Positions 1-10,959 of a stretch of DNA of 64,000 nucleotides are shown here, one piece after another. The translations under genes and the position numbers were made by a program. Source of the DNA: Boswellia sacra (taxonomy: Eukaryota > Streptophyta > Magnoliopsida > Sapindales > Burseraceae); assembly GCA_013180625.2 (NCBI GenBank), contig SNVD02011501.1, positions 47,287 through 111,286 on the forward strand. The letters are read 5' to 3'. Numbering within the stretch: position 1 is the stretch's first letter; each line of letters opens with the position of its first letter. The notes under the pieces were generated by a model. It searched no databases. It was not told where the DNA came from and was given only the letters and a program-made list of their open reading frames with translations.

Positions 1-890
1 GATTACAACTTTCGGTACACTGAATGGATTCATAAACCGTAAATTTCTCCAAAAAGTAGACTTCGAGAGCTTTTCAACGGTATATGATATGTCATCGGGT
101 TCATTGTATATCAATACAATTAAATCCGAGAAGATGGTTGACTAGCAGAGGTGAAAATGAAGGGTTTTACTCCATTTTTGTGCAAGTTGCTCCAAAACTC
201 CTACAAACATCAAAACCACACAAAAACATAAAAATACCAAGGAATATAGCAAAGAAACATGGACGAATTGATATGAAAATGATATATAAATAGACACTTA
301 TCATTTAGAGGAGGGAATAGAGTGACGACGAGGATGGGGAGAGGAATTCGACGGTCCTCACTGATCCACGCTCGATCTCACCCAAATTTGAGATTATTAG
401 GCTCAATTCCATCAACTCCACAAACTTTAATTGCAAATACTTATCCTTCTACAATTTTTTAACTCGCCAACTTTGAAAGTTTTCAAATAGACCCCAAAAG
501 ATTACGGTTGCACTATAATTTTACTAAAATATCATGATCTCTTAATCGTAAGAAAACGAAACCGTCTGTTGAACTTGAATGATATAAAATAACAAACATT
601 TGGTAATGCGCTTGTATAAATCTAAAAACACTTTATGCATGATATTAGAGTAAAAATAATATATTTATAATTAAATTTTATAACAAATTACTTAAAATTT
701 AAGTTGATAAAATTTTATTGTATACATAATTTTTTTAACAAATTTTTATTCGACTCAAATTTTAAGTAAGTTACTATAGGTATAACATTTAGAGCAAAAT
801 TAAGGGGTGTTTTAATACTATCGTGATTAGAAAACTTAACCACAATCACTAAAAACGAAAACAAAATTACGTTACTGCCGTAGGCGAAAA
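1..890. other. Intergenic sequence, nothing assigned
   Basis: AT-rich sequence upstream of the dihydroneopterin aldolase gene. A GC-richer patch at about 310-370 and short reading frames are present, but I see no conserved domain, terminal repeat or RNA gene that I can support. Confidence 0.5.
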
Positions 891-1270
891 GCTCACATCA
901 TCACGAAGGAGAAAACCGAACAAAACCTTCCCTCATTCCCGCGCCTGCCTGTGCATCTCCATCCTTCAGGTAATCTAGACACTATGCTGTCAAGTCTACC
1001 TTCACTTTGAATGGCTGGCGTGATACATGTGTTTTGTTGCTTTTCAATTATAGCTTCTGTTGTCCCTTGATTTACCAGGATTATGCTGTGTTCTTTACTG
1101 GGTTTTGTGTGAAACTTGGGAGTATTGTGTTTGTCCACTTAAGGTGTTTGATGAAATGACAATGAGAAAACAGAGCTTTGAATACTGGGTTTCAATTCAT
1201 TCTATGCATGTTATCTTTCACACTTTTTGGGTTTATGACTAATTTCGGATCATTTGGAATAGGAGCTGTT

Positions 1271-2362
1271 ATGGACGATGCTGAGTTATTGAAAGAAGAT
1301 AAACTTATATTGAGAGGGTTGAAGTTTCATGGCTTCCACGGGGTGAAGCCTGAAGAAAAGAAACTTGGTCAGAAGTTTCTGATAGATGTTGATGCCTGGA
1401 TGGATCTGCGGAAGGCTGGTAAAACTGATTGCATTTCAGATACTGTTAGCTATACCGATATTTACCGGTAAGCACAATTCAGACCCATCATCTATAATTC
1501 CTGAAATTAGCAAGTCCAAGTACATGTGTATGACCCATGGTGCCACATATCCCAAAATTTTATTGGAAATCATAAATTCCAAACGAATTGGTAGAAATTT
1601 AATACTACCATATCATGGATTAAATCATTAAACCATTCACTTAGCAATCATTATTTAATTGCATATATTATTGGAGATGCAAATTTGGTATAAAATTTAG
1701 GAAGGATAATACTATTCAAAAGCAAAATATGGCACCAGTACTTGCATGTATTTTCAGCCTTTCATCTGTTCTGTTATATGGATCCTGGAATCATCTAAAT
1801 TATACTTTCTATTGGAAGTGAAATAATATTCAGATACTTCAATCTTTTTGACGGGTTTATGTTTTGAACTAACAGCATAGCCAAGGAAATTGTGGAAGGA
1901 CAACCCCAGAATCTTCTTGAGTCGGTGGCTCAACTCATCGCTTCAAACACTCTGACAAAACACCCCCAAATTTCTGCTGTACGAGTGAAAGTAGGGAAGC
2001 CCCACGTCGCTGTTGATGGTCTTATTGACTACTTGGGCGTTGAGATCCTCAGATACAGAAGTATTGACATGCCTAACTGCCAACCTCCGCTTCCTTCTCG
2101 AAGCGTCCCATTGGGTGACCCTGTCTCGCTTCTTGAGGTAGCGGTTCAACAGCAAAAGGCACAGTTCGAAGCCCATCAACGCTGGGAGATTGAGAATGCT
2201 GCATACCAAGCGAGTTGCTTCAGTACGTTGGGTCAAATGATGACTCAAGTCGGTATGGGTTTGGGTGGACCCTTTAAGGAGGGATTTCCAGTGATGCCAC
2301 CATATCCCAAGCACCTGAGGCACCCGTTCCCAGAGCCACCCCAGCCAGACGAAAAGGAATAG
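1271..2362 (+). CDS. FOLB: Dihydroneopterin aldolase (FolB) fused to a retroelement-derived C-terminus
   Basis: Two coding exons, 1271-1467 and 1876-2362 (GT-AG, phase 2), give 227 residues. Residues 11-125 are a dihydroneopterin aldolase, which in folate synthesis cleaves dihydroneopterin to hydroxymethyl-dihydropterin and glycolaldehyde. Visible signatures are HGVKPEEKKLGQ at residues 23-34 (with the family's acidic residue), VSYTDIY at the exon junction, and VRVKVGKPH at 101-109 with the catalytic-type Lys before Pro. Plant FolB proteins normally stop soon after the LGVEI segment (residues 119-123). Here the frame continues about 95 residues more, Pro/Gln-rich and ending PEPPQPDEKE. That tail is followed by a 3' end like those of Gypsy elements, so it is probably retroelement sequence that entered the last exon. 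I chose ATG 1271 because homology begins there; an in-frame ATG at about 1207 is possible. FolB identity is firm; whether the fusion is expressed is unknown. Confidence 0.8.
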
Positions 2363-2480
2363 GAGGCGAGACTCGACACCTTGCTTTCCGGGGAACTGCT
2401 TCGTTACCCTTACATTGTTTTATTTTATCACATTGAGGACAATGTTACTTTTAAGTTTGGGAGTGTACGTACGGTTTTGT
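2080..2480 (+). mobile_element. 3' end of a Ty3/Gypsy-type retroelement fused to the FolB exon
   Basis: The tail of the FolB frame is followed by the 14-bp palindrome-like CATTGAGGACAATG at 2431-2444 and then the purine-rich run AAGTTTGGGAG. This combination is typical just upstream of the 3' LTR in plant Gypsy elements. The same palindrome recurs inside the Gypsy element at 59274-59287. A degenerate LTR may follow from about 2465, but I cannot find its far end. Confidence 0.5.
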
Positions 2481-3820
2481 TTGTTTACATATTTTGATTA
2501 TTGTTTTTTAAAAATGTATATTTTCTACATTTAAACCAATATCAATCATTTATCATTTTCAAAATTAAAACAAAAAATTAAAATCAATCATATATTCTTT
2601 TAAAATTTTAAAAATAAGAACTCAAAAAACACAAACAAATACACTTGTGCATTTTGTGACTTGGCGGTGTGTTAGGGTGTGTTCGTTTTGTGATTTTGTG
2701 TTTTTTTAATTGGATTTAAGAATATGTGGTTGATTTTAAATTTTTTTTAATTTTAAAAAGGATATATGGTTGGTATTAAATATAAAATGCATTGAAAAAT
2801 GTGTAGCATAAAAACAAAAACAGGATTTAGATTTAAAAACGAATACATCTTAATTGCTTTTGATTCGTTTGACCTAGCTTTTATTAGTTTTATTTTACTT
2901 TTAGTTGTTTTTCTTTCTTTAGTTTGTTTTTATTTTACTTTTAGTTGTTTTTCTTTAGTTTGTTGTATGTGACAATTTATTTTTTATCTTATTGTAATTT
3001 GTAATTTTTACTTACCGCTAATCACCTTACGGGGTTGATGTTTCAAAAGTTAAATTTTGTTATTGTTGAATGCATTAATCAATGAGTAAACGAAGGTACT
3101 TAAAAAGCTACTTGTTTTAAGATTTTACTGTATACACTGTATGATTAAATAACTTCCAATGGTAAAATTGTTATGCGCTTTGGGAATGCAAGGAAAGCAA
3201 ATTGTTATTACTTTTTTTTTTTCTTGGTACAAAGAAAGGCAGATGGTTGGCTCATGAGGGTTATATGAAGGTTAAACTACTATTAGCAGTAGCAGCATGT
3301 CAAATTAGAGATTCAAGATAATGGTTGTTTATAAAATGTAATCTGATGAGCTAGAAATGTTGACCTGAAACTGAAGCTCAAAGTGAGGAAATTAGAAAAT
3401 TTAGGTGGTGTAATTCCCTAATTTGCAAGAAAAATCCGTCTCTTCTGTACACAACTCTACAATCAAGAGCGGTATTATAGTGTCTTTACAAGTGCCGTAC
3501 TGAGATATTATAGCGTTTTTTCTCCCAAATGAGGGGAATAGAGAGAGGGAAAAAAAAAAAAAGTACACATTTCTACAACAGAAAATTATTTCTCCAGACA
3601 TTTAAACTGTAAATGTTTCTATGAAATTCTACAGTAGAAGAATTGAGTATTTAAAACCACGTGCCTGCATTCAAAACTACATTTACTCATTATCCAAAAT
3701 AAATCAATTTCTTTTCCTTTTTGCTTTTTTCCATTATGGCATTTTGTGGCATGATTCTACAAGACCACTCGACCTAAAATGAAGAGACATGTGAAAGTCT
3801 CAAATGCTTCAATAAGACTT
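2481..3820. other. AT-rich intergenic sequence, possible decayed LTR
   Basis: No gene is seen. At about 2884-2965 a T-rich segment of about 40 bp (core TTATTTTACTTTTAGTTG) occurs twice in tandem. It may belong to the remains of an LTR that follows the purine tract near 2465, but no TG...CA boundaries or target-site duplication can be defined. Confidence 0.35.
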
Positions 3821-3822
3821 TA

Positions 3823-6048
3823 CTAAGAAAATGACAAAAAAAAACACCTAAGTAAACTTTTTCCTGCAGCCATACTTGGTTCACGACTGTTTGTCTTGCC
3901 TTTCCGGTTCCAAATCGAAGTTGTCTCAATAAGCTGATGAGGTACAAGCCGCCGTTCATGTTTAGTGAGCTTACAGAAATTGTGGACTCTCAGCCTGGCT
4001 ATTTCTGCCTCCTCTTCAGGGGTCATTTCCCTGATTACCACAGTCAAACGGCATTCTGGTCTGTCTTTAATTCCACATTTTCCTTAGCATGGTATGAAAT
4101 TCTTTTCTTGAAAAATCCATTTCGGCTGTAAAGAATTCAATACAAAGAATAAAAAGAGGATTAAGAAATGTACAAGAAATGTTCATTGGCACATACTTAC
4201 CAACAAGGAGACAGTCAGAGTCCAACCATGATTATGGGTTGCATTTGCTCGTGCAGAATGAATAACCTGCAGTGCAGATTTCATATATATCATGTTAAAA
4301 CTGACATTTTACAATTCTTAGGAAACATATGCATTCTCCTCTTTCCCCCAAAATCACAAAACATCTCTATGCACTAACATTACAAATTGTTTTCTGTTCA
4401 TAATAGTGGGAATCATAAACATTAAAAAGATTTCAAATTGCAAAAGCCAAACCATCTACACAACAACAGCTACTATTTGGAAAATTCCTTACGATAAGTA
4501 ACTCTTTGAAAGAATAAATAGACTCCGAATCCTGAGTAGTTATAACTTCCCTTTTTTATCACGTTTTCTTTCTCTTTAAACAAGGAATTACTTCAAAAAA
4601 GAGGCTATTTTCAAACCAAGACTTGTTCAGACCCTTGCACTTCACCAAGAAATTATATGCTGGTTTTAAGGTGTTGATGCCCACCTTGCTAGAACATTAA
4701 AATTATAAGCATTCCTACTTGATGAAAACCACAAGAGTCAGATGTCTGGATCACCTGATAAACAGTTTTTGCAGCTATCTCTATGGTTACTTGCAACTGC
4801 AACAATGCATCTTCCACACACATGCTACGTACCAAGGGAGCAACCAAGTTGACCTTTTTAGGACTTTGAAACAGGCAAGTAATCAGAACAACATTACATA
4901 CACAGCACAGAATAACAATGTGGCGCAGCAGCAATTGGAAAAGGCCATACAATAGATCTGCCAATGTCTATCTAGTTTTAATACAAACCATCTATTTATC
5001 ATGTTCTTTAAAGTACATTAAATTTAAAATTTAACCTATTACAAAATTCTAAAGCCTACAATTCTAAAGTGGTCAACTCAGGAACAAAAACAACTTTAAT
5101 AACTTCTACTCTTTACAAAAAATGTCACAAGTCACTAGTCTTCAAATTAGATGCTGATTTTTTTTTTTTGGTTAATTTGTTTGGGTTGGTTTTTTTTTTT
5201 TTTTTGGTTGGGGGGGTGGTGGGGGCGGTGTGGGAGGAAGTGGGGGTGGAGGGTGTGGTGTGGCGTTTGGTTTACCTGCTTTATGCCCTTTAGTACTGCT
5301 TGAACTTCAGAGGGTTTAGAGACCACCTTCTAGTCATCAGTTTTTCCACTCTCTATTGCCAATGCAGGAGTTAATGGAGATGAATTAGGTGTTTCATTTG
5401 ATGAATCTACGAGTAATTTCCTAGAGCTGGAAATTCCCTAAACAAAAGCATAAGGCATTGTGAGGAAAACCCAAGGGGGAAAAAAAAAAAAAAAGAAAAA
5501 CAAAACAAAACCATTGTCTGAGAAAATTCCTGTAGTTTGCTTATTTTCGGTGGGTTAAACAAATCCAACGACAAATCCTCAAAATCATGCTTTAGCAGAA
5601 ATATATTTTAAAATCTTCAATAAGCAAGAACAAATTATGTGAAGAAAAGTTAAATTGGCAACTGTTCATCTTCAACGTTATCACTACGTGAGCAGCCACG
5701 GCCAATCCCAAAAGCTACTCACCAATCAAATATGCTACTGATGCATTGACAAGAAATTGAAAAATGGAAAACTCATGCATGTATTACCAGCTGTTGCAAA
5801 TACTGATGTAAAGGCCTTGAGATGTTGGTAGAAGGTGATTTCCAAGGCCTTTGTATCTGTGATAACTGACCTGCAAAAGTTCAAAGGCGAATAAAGAAGG
5901 ACAATCTGAGATCCTAATTAAGTTAAGAGGAAGAATTCACAGTACTTTCAAATTTCGAGATAGACTAACCAGGCAAAATAGAGGACTCCACCCTTTTTCC
6001 AAATTGCCGAAGCACAAACTGCAGATGTCTCTGCCATGACTTCAAAAG
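3823..6048 (-). pseudogene. MRPL22: Mitochondrial ribosomal protein L22 (uL22m) pseudogene with introns kept
   Basis: Six exons in order match plant mitochondrial uL22: 5970-6048 (KSWQRHLQFVLRQFGKR), 5788-5870, 5276-5437, 4755-4865 (PKKVNLVAPLVRSM and VEDALLQLQV), 4201-4266 (VIHSARANATHNHG) and 3823-4125 (REMTPEEEAEIARLRVHNF, then LVPHQLIETTSIWNRKGK). uL22 binds 23S rRNA and lines the exit tunnel of the large subunit. The copy is broken in several ways: no ATG where the family's N-terminus should start (TTG instead), an in-frame TAG in the third exon, a likely lost acceptor AG before the fourth (reads CAA then AGT), a one-base loss after HNHG, and a missing piece plus another one-base loss in the last exon. 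Because introns and promoter remain, it is a degenerated duplicate or dying locus, not a processed pseudogene. Two losses fall in short homopolymers and could be sequence errors, but the stop and the missing segment would not be explained that way. Confidence 0.82.
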
Positions 6049-6062
6049 CTATCAAACAATCT

Positions 6063-6440
6063 GGAAATGGAAAGTAGTATATCTTCAGATTTCAGAGCCA
6101 TCCACTATTAAGTTTTTTGAAGTTATTTAACAATATTTTCATGATTTCGAAAATAAATACATCTAATTACTAAATTGAATAACCACAATAATCACTAAAC
6201 AAATGCATCTAAGTGCTCTTTCTTAATTATTCATTTAATATGCAACAAAATTGAATGACAATAATAATAAGGAAATTAAAAATTTTGTCTGTTTGACTTG
6301 CTATTAAGACTATAATTTTAGAAATTTCTTTCCTCAGTCATTTTGGACAATTTTTTTAATTGATTTTATTTTTCATATGATTAAGAATTTTTATATTACT
6401 ATATATCGGTAACATAATTTTTAAAAATTTATAAATATTT
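6063..6440. repeat. Diverged direct repeat, copy 1
   Basis: This segment resembles 7831-8140 in the same orientation. It shares the exact run TTCAGATTTCAGAGCCATCC, then TAATATGCAAC/TGATATGCAAC, a GACAATAATAATA run and AATTTTAGAAATTTCTTT in the same order. It lies in the first intron of the L22 pseudogene. Nature unknown; probably an old interspersed repeat. Confidence 0.6.
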
Positions 6441-7739
6441 TATAGATAAAAGGTAATTGAACAAAAATATCAAAAATGGACCTAGACCCCTTTTTCATGA
6501 AGGCTCTATATCAACCAGAGTGCTAAAATTTACCTTGAATCAGAAGCCAGCCAATAAACCAATTTCTGAAATTTAATGAACAAACTCACATACATATGTA
6601 CCCATTTCTCAACAAAATTAATACCAATTAACGTTCGAACATATATGCTTCATCCAAAGCTGAAAGTACAAAAACTATTAACCAAAAATAAAATAAAGTA
6701 ATATCCTGAAGAATATCAACTCGAAATCCCACATCCAACTCAGAATCTTCTAACCAAATTTTAATTTAATATGATAAAGCTTAAAACTTAAAAGAACTTT
6801 TATAAAAAGGGTCAACATTCCTAAGAACATATGTATGGCTAAAACAAGAAGTTAAAAAGCTGAAGTCAGAGCAAAAGACAAAAACGCCATCATTAGAGGA
6901 GATCATAATACCTAAAAACTTGACAAAGATGACAAACCATAAGCCACCGGCCCACCAAGCCATATTGTTAACAAGTGGAACACAAGCTCAATCAACATAG
7001 TGGATCAACATCCCCCAAAACCCAGTAAACTTAAAGCTTAAACACAGTTTTTTCAAGGAACACTGAGTACTGATGAAAATGCCAGCAAAACGAAAAGCCA
7101 AAAGTTAACAAAAGTATAATAGACCGGTCAACACCCATAACATGGCCTTAACCAGAACCCAACAACAAACGCCAAAAAAAAAAAAAAATTACATTTCTAA
7201 AATACCTAAAAGTTAAAACTTTCGACTCTGAACTTATATACCTGATAATAACACTAAACTGCCCTCAAATTGTCTAAAATAACACAACAGTTCATCAAAA
7301 ACTCCTTGAAAATACTCTGCTCATCCTTTCTTTGCAGACCACCCAAACAACAGCAAATAAAGTGAAAACTTCATATTCCGAAACGACACCGCTCTGTTAC
7401 AAGCCACCCTAATCTAAAAGGAAGCATAATTACAATGGGGAAAGAAGTACTTGACTCATTCAGAAATGAATTTTACACCAAAACCGCCCAACGTAGATTT
7501 CAGTTGAGAAGAAAGAACAAAAACTTAAACGATGAATAAACAGATAAAATGCAAAGAAACATTTCCAACGAAACCGCGAAGCGAACCGTAAATCGAGTTA
7601 TCTGAGAGAGCTGAGAGCAGCGTGAAGGTTACAGTGACGTGGAAAGCAGCTGGTCACTGAGAATTAGAGTGACTAATTGAGCCGAGACGGATGGGAAGGA
7701 CGGAGGAGGAGAATGAGAGAGGGGTTGAGAAAGGGGTAA

Positions 7740-7795
7740 AGAAAAGAGGAAGGGTTTTCGGCCCATGGGCCTAAATTTATTTACTTGGGCCATTG
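7740..7795 (-). promoter_or_regulatory. Ribosomal-protein-type promoter of the L22 pseudogene
   Basis: On the minus strand there is a telo-box AAAACCCT (7751-7758) and three copies of the site II core TGGGCC/GGCCCA (7760-7765, 7766-7771, 7786-7791). Telo-box plus site II clusters are known to drive plant genes for ribosomal and mitochondrial proteins. Transcription would run leftward through a 5' UTR exon near 7600-7730 and a long first intron into the L22 exons. Confidence 0.6.
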
Positions 7796-7830
7796 GTTGG
7801 GTTACACGATCCAGGCAGCCCAAGTCAAAT

Positions 7831-8140
7831 GGAAAATTGTATAATATTCTTCAGATTTCAGAGCCATCCACTCCTAAGATTTGTGAAATTTTTTTATTTC
7901 ACATTATCTTCATAATTTCGAAAAAAAATACTACTAAAAAATAAATAATTTGATATGCAACAAGTTGACGACAATAATAATATGAAAAGTGGAAATTTTT
8001 CCATAACCTACTATGTTTCACTCGCCAACAAGATTACAATTTTAGAAATTTCTTTATTCATTAAATTTTAACGTTTTTTTTAATTCATTGTAATTTTCAT
8101 ACGATTAAAATTTCTATATACTTTATTTTGGTAACATGAT
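7831..8140. repeat. Diverged direct repeat, copy 2
   Basis: Same-orientation relative of 6063-6440, lying just upstream of the L22 promoter. No terminal inverted repeats or target duplication could be recognised. Confidence 0.6.
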
Positions 8141-8870
8141 AATGTAAAAATCATATGTTGCTGCTCGATTTTGTCCAACCTCAATAGGTCAATGACAAGG
8201 ACCCAAAACATCTGAAATCTGTTACAAAAGTCCATGGCATCACAACATAATCAGTACAGTACAATCAGTAAAAGGTCTCTAAACTCATAATCTAAATGCT
8301 CAAAATATATGAAGTCTAGTTAGCATCTGTCTATAAGCAAGCAAAGTCTCTATACCTTTTGTCTGGACATGCTGTCTGTACATTCTGTTTGACTCTATTG
8401 GGTTGTGGTTCATGGTATCTTGAAGCCTAGGGCCAAATACAAGGGAATCCTTCTAAATTTGTATTTAATCTATACCCTAAGCTGTATTTAATCTGAATCT
8501 GATATAGGCCTAGTGGACTCAAGCTGGCCATAGGACTCCTTTATAGGTTGTAGTTTGGCTCGCACAAGCGAAGGAATGAGATCCATTTTAGGCCCAGTTG
8601 TTAACCCAAAACCCACTTGGGCATATTTTGGTCATTAGTATTTGGGATAAAGGAGGTCAAAGTGATAAAAATGATTTGATTAAGATTAGAGTCCTCTCAT
8701 GCATTATCTTAAATATTTATCCTTGATAAATAACCTTTAGTTATTTACTTCATGCATTATTCTATATTATCCTACAATATTTCTCCTAGATAAATACCTA
8801 GAAATTCTCCCTTATTATTCAGATAATTAGAATATTATCACAATTATTATTCTTATCCTTATCAAGCTAT
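8141..8870. other. Intergenic sequence, nothing assigned
   Basis: AT-rich, with stops in all frames. I see no gene, RNA or bounded repeat between the direct repeat and the hAT element. Confidence 0.5.
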
Positions 8871-9636
8871 TAGGGGTGACAATTCGTGTTTGCGGGTCGT
8901 GTTTGTGTCGTGTCGAGTTATGACACGATAAGGATTGACCCAACACGAACACGACCCGTTTATTATTCGTGTCACTGTGACACGACACGAACACGATACG
9001 ATTATTAAACGGGTAACACGGCATGACACGCTAACACGAATAATAAACGGGTCGTAATCGTGTTAGACACAAACACGATCCGTCTGACACGATTAAGACA
9101 CGTTTACATTAGTGACACGATTATAACCCATTAACACGATTATGACCCGTTAACACGATTATGACACGTTACATAATTAGGGTTCCAATTTTTGTTAAAT
9201 GACAAAAATATCCTAAGTTTTAAAATTGATTAGATTTTTAAAATTCTGTTTTTATTTTAAAATTCGGATACATGTAGGGACTAAAATGTCTAAAAAGTTT
9301 AGTATTTTTAAATTTAATATGTAATTGTGTCAATATTCGTGTTAATCGTGTTATCGTGTCAATCGTGTATAATATGTATTCGTGTTACTCGTGTTATAAT
9401 CGTGTTCGTGTCAATATTCGTGTTAATCGTGTTATCGTGTCAATCGTATATAATATGTATTCGTGTTATTCGTGTTACTCGTGTCATAATCGTGTTCGCG
9501 TGTTGAAGACTCTCAACCCGAACACGACACGATTATTAAACGGGTTGACATCTTCGACATGTATACGACACGAACACAAATATACCAAAACCTAAACCCG
9601 TGTCGTGTCAAGTCGTGTCGAAAATTGCCACCCCTA
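8871..9636. mobile_element. Non-autonomous hAT element, 766 bp
   Basis: Terminal inverted repeats TAGGGGTGACAATT and AATTGCCACCCCTA are flanked by a perfect 8-bp target duplication CAAGCTAT (8863-8870 and 9637-9644), diagnostic of hAT transposons. There is no transposase. Both subterminal regions are packed with short ACACGA / TCGTGT motifs in both orientations, which in hAT elements typically serve as transposase binding sites. It is related to the element at 21171-21941. Confidence 0.93.
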
Positions 9637-9923
9637 CAAGCTATTATTTCATTATCAATTATACAAGGGAGCTTAGGCATTACGTCTAAGGCATTGACAA
9701 TCATCTAATCACTTAGCAAACATATAGAAATCCTTGGCCTAAGACATTCACGCATTTTCGGAAAGCAATTCAGCCAAAAAAGTGATTATGTTCTTCCTTA
9801 GTTCATTTTAGTATCTCTTCACAACCTGAAACACTGTCCAAACACGATTCAGCCTAAACATGGTCATCCATCATGCATTGAAACTTCATAATTTGGCCTA
9901 AATCATAAGCAGTGGTTTGAGAC

Positions 9924-10920
9924 TTTTTTTTTTTTTTTGGAAAAAGTTACTATTCACATAAAAGAAAAAGTGAATGTACAAGATACGAGGGGCATACCCC
10001 AAGAGGAGTACCTAGTACTCACAATTCCAAACAGAAAATACTAATGCCCAAGGGCCCAAAACAAAACAACCTAAACAAGAGAGCCAAAGGCCCAATCAAA
10101 TAGAAAAAAAAGGTGCACAGGCCCAAACCAATAACAACTAAACCAATAGCAAAACAATGTCCAAGAACAAAGTTAATTATGTAGACCCCATATGGCACGA
10201 AGCTGAGGAGTGATCGCATACTTGACCTCCAAGGCTAGAAGTCGGGAACGAACCAAGTCAAAAATCTCATCAGTCACCTGACGACAGGTCCGACATCGCT
10301 GTTGATACATACGATCATTCCTTTCATACCAAAAAGAATAAACCGTTGCAGAGAAGACCAAGCGTGCAAGGATATGTCCAAAATTCTTCCTGCCCTGGAG
10401 ATGCAGAGAAGCCCATTAGAGCAAGGACGTCCAACAAAAGGATGGCCAAACAATGAAAGTCTTAGCTGAAATCTCCCCCTAAACAGAAGATGAGAAAGGA
10501 CAGCTAAAGAAAAGATGGTCATGGGTCTCATTTGCTGAAACACAGAGAACATAGCTTGAAGATTGTAAGATACCAAGACGCTGTAGTCGATCCATAGTGC
10601 GAAGCCGACCCAAAGAGGCAAGCCAAAGAATAAAATAGTGTCTTGGGACATGGCCAGGGAACCAGAGAAGATGATGAAGAGTGTTCACCGGTCGCCTACT
10701 CCATAACAATTCCCATGCGCAGCCAATAAAGAAAATACCTGAGGTATGGCCTTTCCAAACAACATGATCAGGAGCCCCCATCGTAAGTCGGATGCTGACT
10801 GAGTCCCAGATCAACCTAAGGGCCTGACCTCCATCAGGAAAAGCCCAGTCCCCATTCTGAATAATGTCTGAGACCTAACATCTTAAGGAAGACCTGTGGA
10901 TGTAAGAGTCCTGAAGGGTA
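9924..10920 (-). mobile_element. 5'-truncated LINE (L1-like) with reverse transcriptase zinc-binding domain
   Basis: On the minus strand, broken frames encode the C-terminal part of a plant L1-like ORF2. The zf-RVT region at about 10480-10800 shows HYFILWLASLGRLRTMDRL, then YVLCV...DHLFFSCPFS, and further on FWYERNDRMYQQR at about 10290-10330. The endonuclease and RT core are missing, as expected for a 5'-truncated insertion. A poly(A) tail appears as a T run at 9924-9938 on the plus strand and marks the 3' end. The frame shifts at least twice, so it is dead. The 5' boundary near 10920 is approximate. Confidence 0.8.
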
Positions 10921-10959
10921 ACAAGTCATACATCTGAAGGAAGAATTTTTCCTTCTCAA

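Noticed and set aside
84..293. 69-codon frame at the left edge as a gene
   Set aside because: No recognisable domain, no conserved splice context, and composition like the surrounding non-coding DNA.
5069..5293. 74-codon frame with Phe and Gly/Val runs
   Set aside because: It is a poly-T and poly-G low-complexity stretch inside an intron of the L22 pseudogene on the other strand.
8900..9600. CRISPR-like array of short repeats
   Set aside because: The repeats are irregular, in both orientations, and lie within an element with hAT ends and an 8-bp target duplication; this is plant DNA.
10019..10814. Separate host genes in minus-strand frames
   Set aside because: The frames together are the zinc-binding end of a LINE reverse transcriptase, with a poly(A) tail at 9924.
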